Assembly: GCA_943788815.1 (NCBI GenBank)
Contig: CALSRS010000001.1
Location: 964,069 to 1,028,068 of the forward strand
Length of the DNA stretch: 64,000 bases
From: an uncultured Gammaproteobacteria bacterium
Lineage (GTDB): Bacteria; Pseudomonadota; Gammaproteobacteria; Eutrophobiales; Eutrophobiaceae
Reading direction: 5' to 3'
Below the pieces are notes generated by a model. It was given only the letters and a program-made list of their open reading frames with translations, was not told where the DNA came from and made no database searches. This document shows, piece by piece, positions 63,479 through 64,000 of the stretch; within the stretch, counting starts at the first letter, position 1, and every line of letters begins with the position of its first letter. The position numbers and the translations under genes were made by a program.

Positions 63479-64000
63479 TTAATCGTTACAGCTAATCTCA
63501 CGCCTGAGGTTTTGCTTCCAGACGGGTTCCCATCCATCGGTATGGGATACGCCTGGGAATGATTGTGTGAATATGCAACGTAAACTACTATCTACTTTTT
63601 TAACTTCTGTTATGTAACTGTTCACCACCTCTGCAGGTACGATGTCATCATCTGCTCCCGTGAAATGAAATTGCGGAATATATTTTAGACGATTTACATA
63701 ATCTATGCGGTTGAGTGAGCCTGTTAGAGGACTGGCCTTATGTAGTTGTGCAAAATAATCAATATCCAGATTCCCTGCTACCGTCCTCAAATCAATCACA
63801 TCATTTCGAGTTGCTGCCAATATGGCCGCCAGCGTTCCACCACCGGAATATTCAACTAACCTTACTCCTCTTAACTGATTGTTTTTAATATACATTTCAA
63901 TCACTTCATTGATGGATTCAAGCACCTCTGGTGCATAGCGTTTGAAAGTCCAATAGTCAGTTTGACAGTTTGGGTTTTCTTCACGGGGAACATACTGGCA
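63479..64000 (-). CDS. Alpha/beta hydrolase, C-terminal part (5' end outside window)
   Basis: The minus-strand frame is open from the window edge to a stop at 63479 (173 codons seen). The nucleophile motif RLVEYSGGGTLAAILAA has G/Y-S-G-G-G as in serine hydrolases; HFTGADDDIVPAE carries the Asp and FPGVSHTDGW the His. GTG at 63925 could not be the true start because in-frame text upstream (QYVPREENPNCQTDYWTF) reads as protein. It ends 19 bp from the MipA-like gene, convergent. Function unknown. Confidence 0.72.
   Translation of the reverse strand, partial: CQYVPREENPNCQTDYWTFKRYAPEVLESINEVIEMYIKNNQLRGVRLVEYSGGGTLAAILAATRNDVIDLRTVAGNLDIDYFAQLHKASPLTGSLNRIDYVNRLKYIPQFHFTGADDDIVPAEVVNSYITEVKKVDSSLRCIFTQSFPGVSHTDGWEPVWKQNLRREISCND

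Overview
This 64 kb window comes from a Gram-negative chromosome, most likely a marine or aquatic gammaproteobacterium of heterotrophic habit. The evidence is two TonB-dependent receptors, a MipA/OmpV outer-membrane protein, a proteobacterial dedicated sortase (Pds) regulatory set, ttcA, a DeaD-type helicase, TAXI-TRAP and tripartite tricarboxylate transporters, and moderate to low GC. I cannot name genus or species from the sequence alone. No phage, plasmid origin or CRISPR array was seen.

Layout. (1) 1-3.9 kb: sensor kinase PdsS (runs off the left edge), response regulator PdsR, and divergently the OmpA-like PdsO, followed by an overlapping 51-codon membrane ORF. (2) 4.06-4.88 kb: a scar where two gene remnants, a methyltransferase and an MscS channel, meet head to head. 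(3) 4.9-7.7 kb: minus-strand housekeeping block (M50 protease, ttcA, DUF924, small membrane protein, cold-shock protein). (4) 8-17.2 kb: TAXI-TRAP transporter, MetE-like enzyme, SRPBCC protein, sterol-desaturase-like enzyme, exported M20 peptidase, HPP protein, DksA-like protein. (5) 17.2-24.8 kb: Ser/Thr kinase; a TetR regulon with two matching operators, an MddA-like methyltransferase, a B3-type metallo-beta-lactamase homologue and a thioesterase; a GlpD-like oxidoreductase; two exported hydrolases. (6) 24.8-29.7 kb: DEAD-box helicase, methyltransferase, a very small tRNA-Arg-bounded island carrying a toxin-antitoxin pair, and an XRE regulator with a membrane partner. (7) 29.9-37.5 kb: an FtsX-type ABC transporter bracketed by two paralogous ~600-residue exported proteins with M29-aminopeptidase-like sequence features. 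(8) 37.8-43.7 kb: two TonB receptors. (9) 44.3-58.8 kb: catabolic region with TctCAB transporter, TauD dioxygenase, two dihydroxyphthalate-decarboxylase-like proteins, a class II aldolase-like enzyme, alpha/beta hydrolase, FAH-family hydrolase, gentisate-dioxygenase-like cupin, and an amidohydrolase split over two genes that each have a signal peptide. (10) 58.8-64 kb: multicopper oxidase, a broken efflux-adaptor gene cut by an intact IS3-family element, MipA-like protein and a partial hydrolase.

How the genes may work together. Region 9 reads as uptake and ring cleavage of an aromatic or carboxylated compound: Tct and TonB import, decarboxylase-like and hydrolase steps, gentisate-type ring fission, then FAH hydrolysis. 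Region 7 is the best candidate for an undescribed system: exported M29-like paralogue, permease, ATPase, second M29-like paralogue, all on one strand. The split, doubly exported amidohydrolase is the second strongest novelty. All family names rest on motifs and remembered family patterns; no database search was run.
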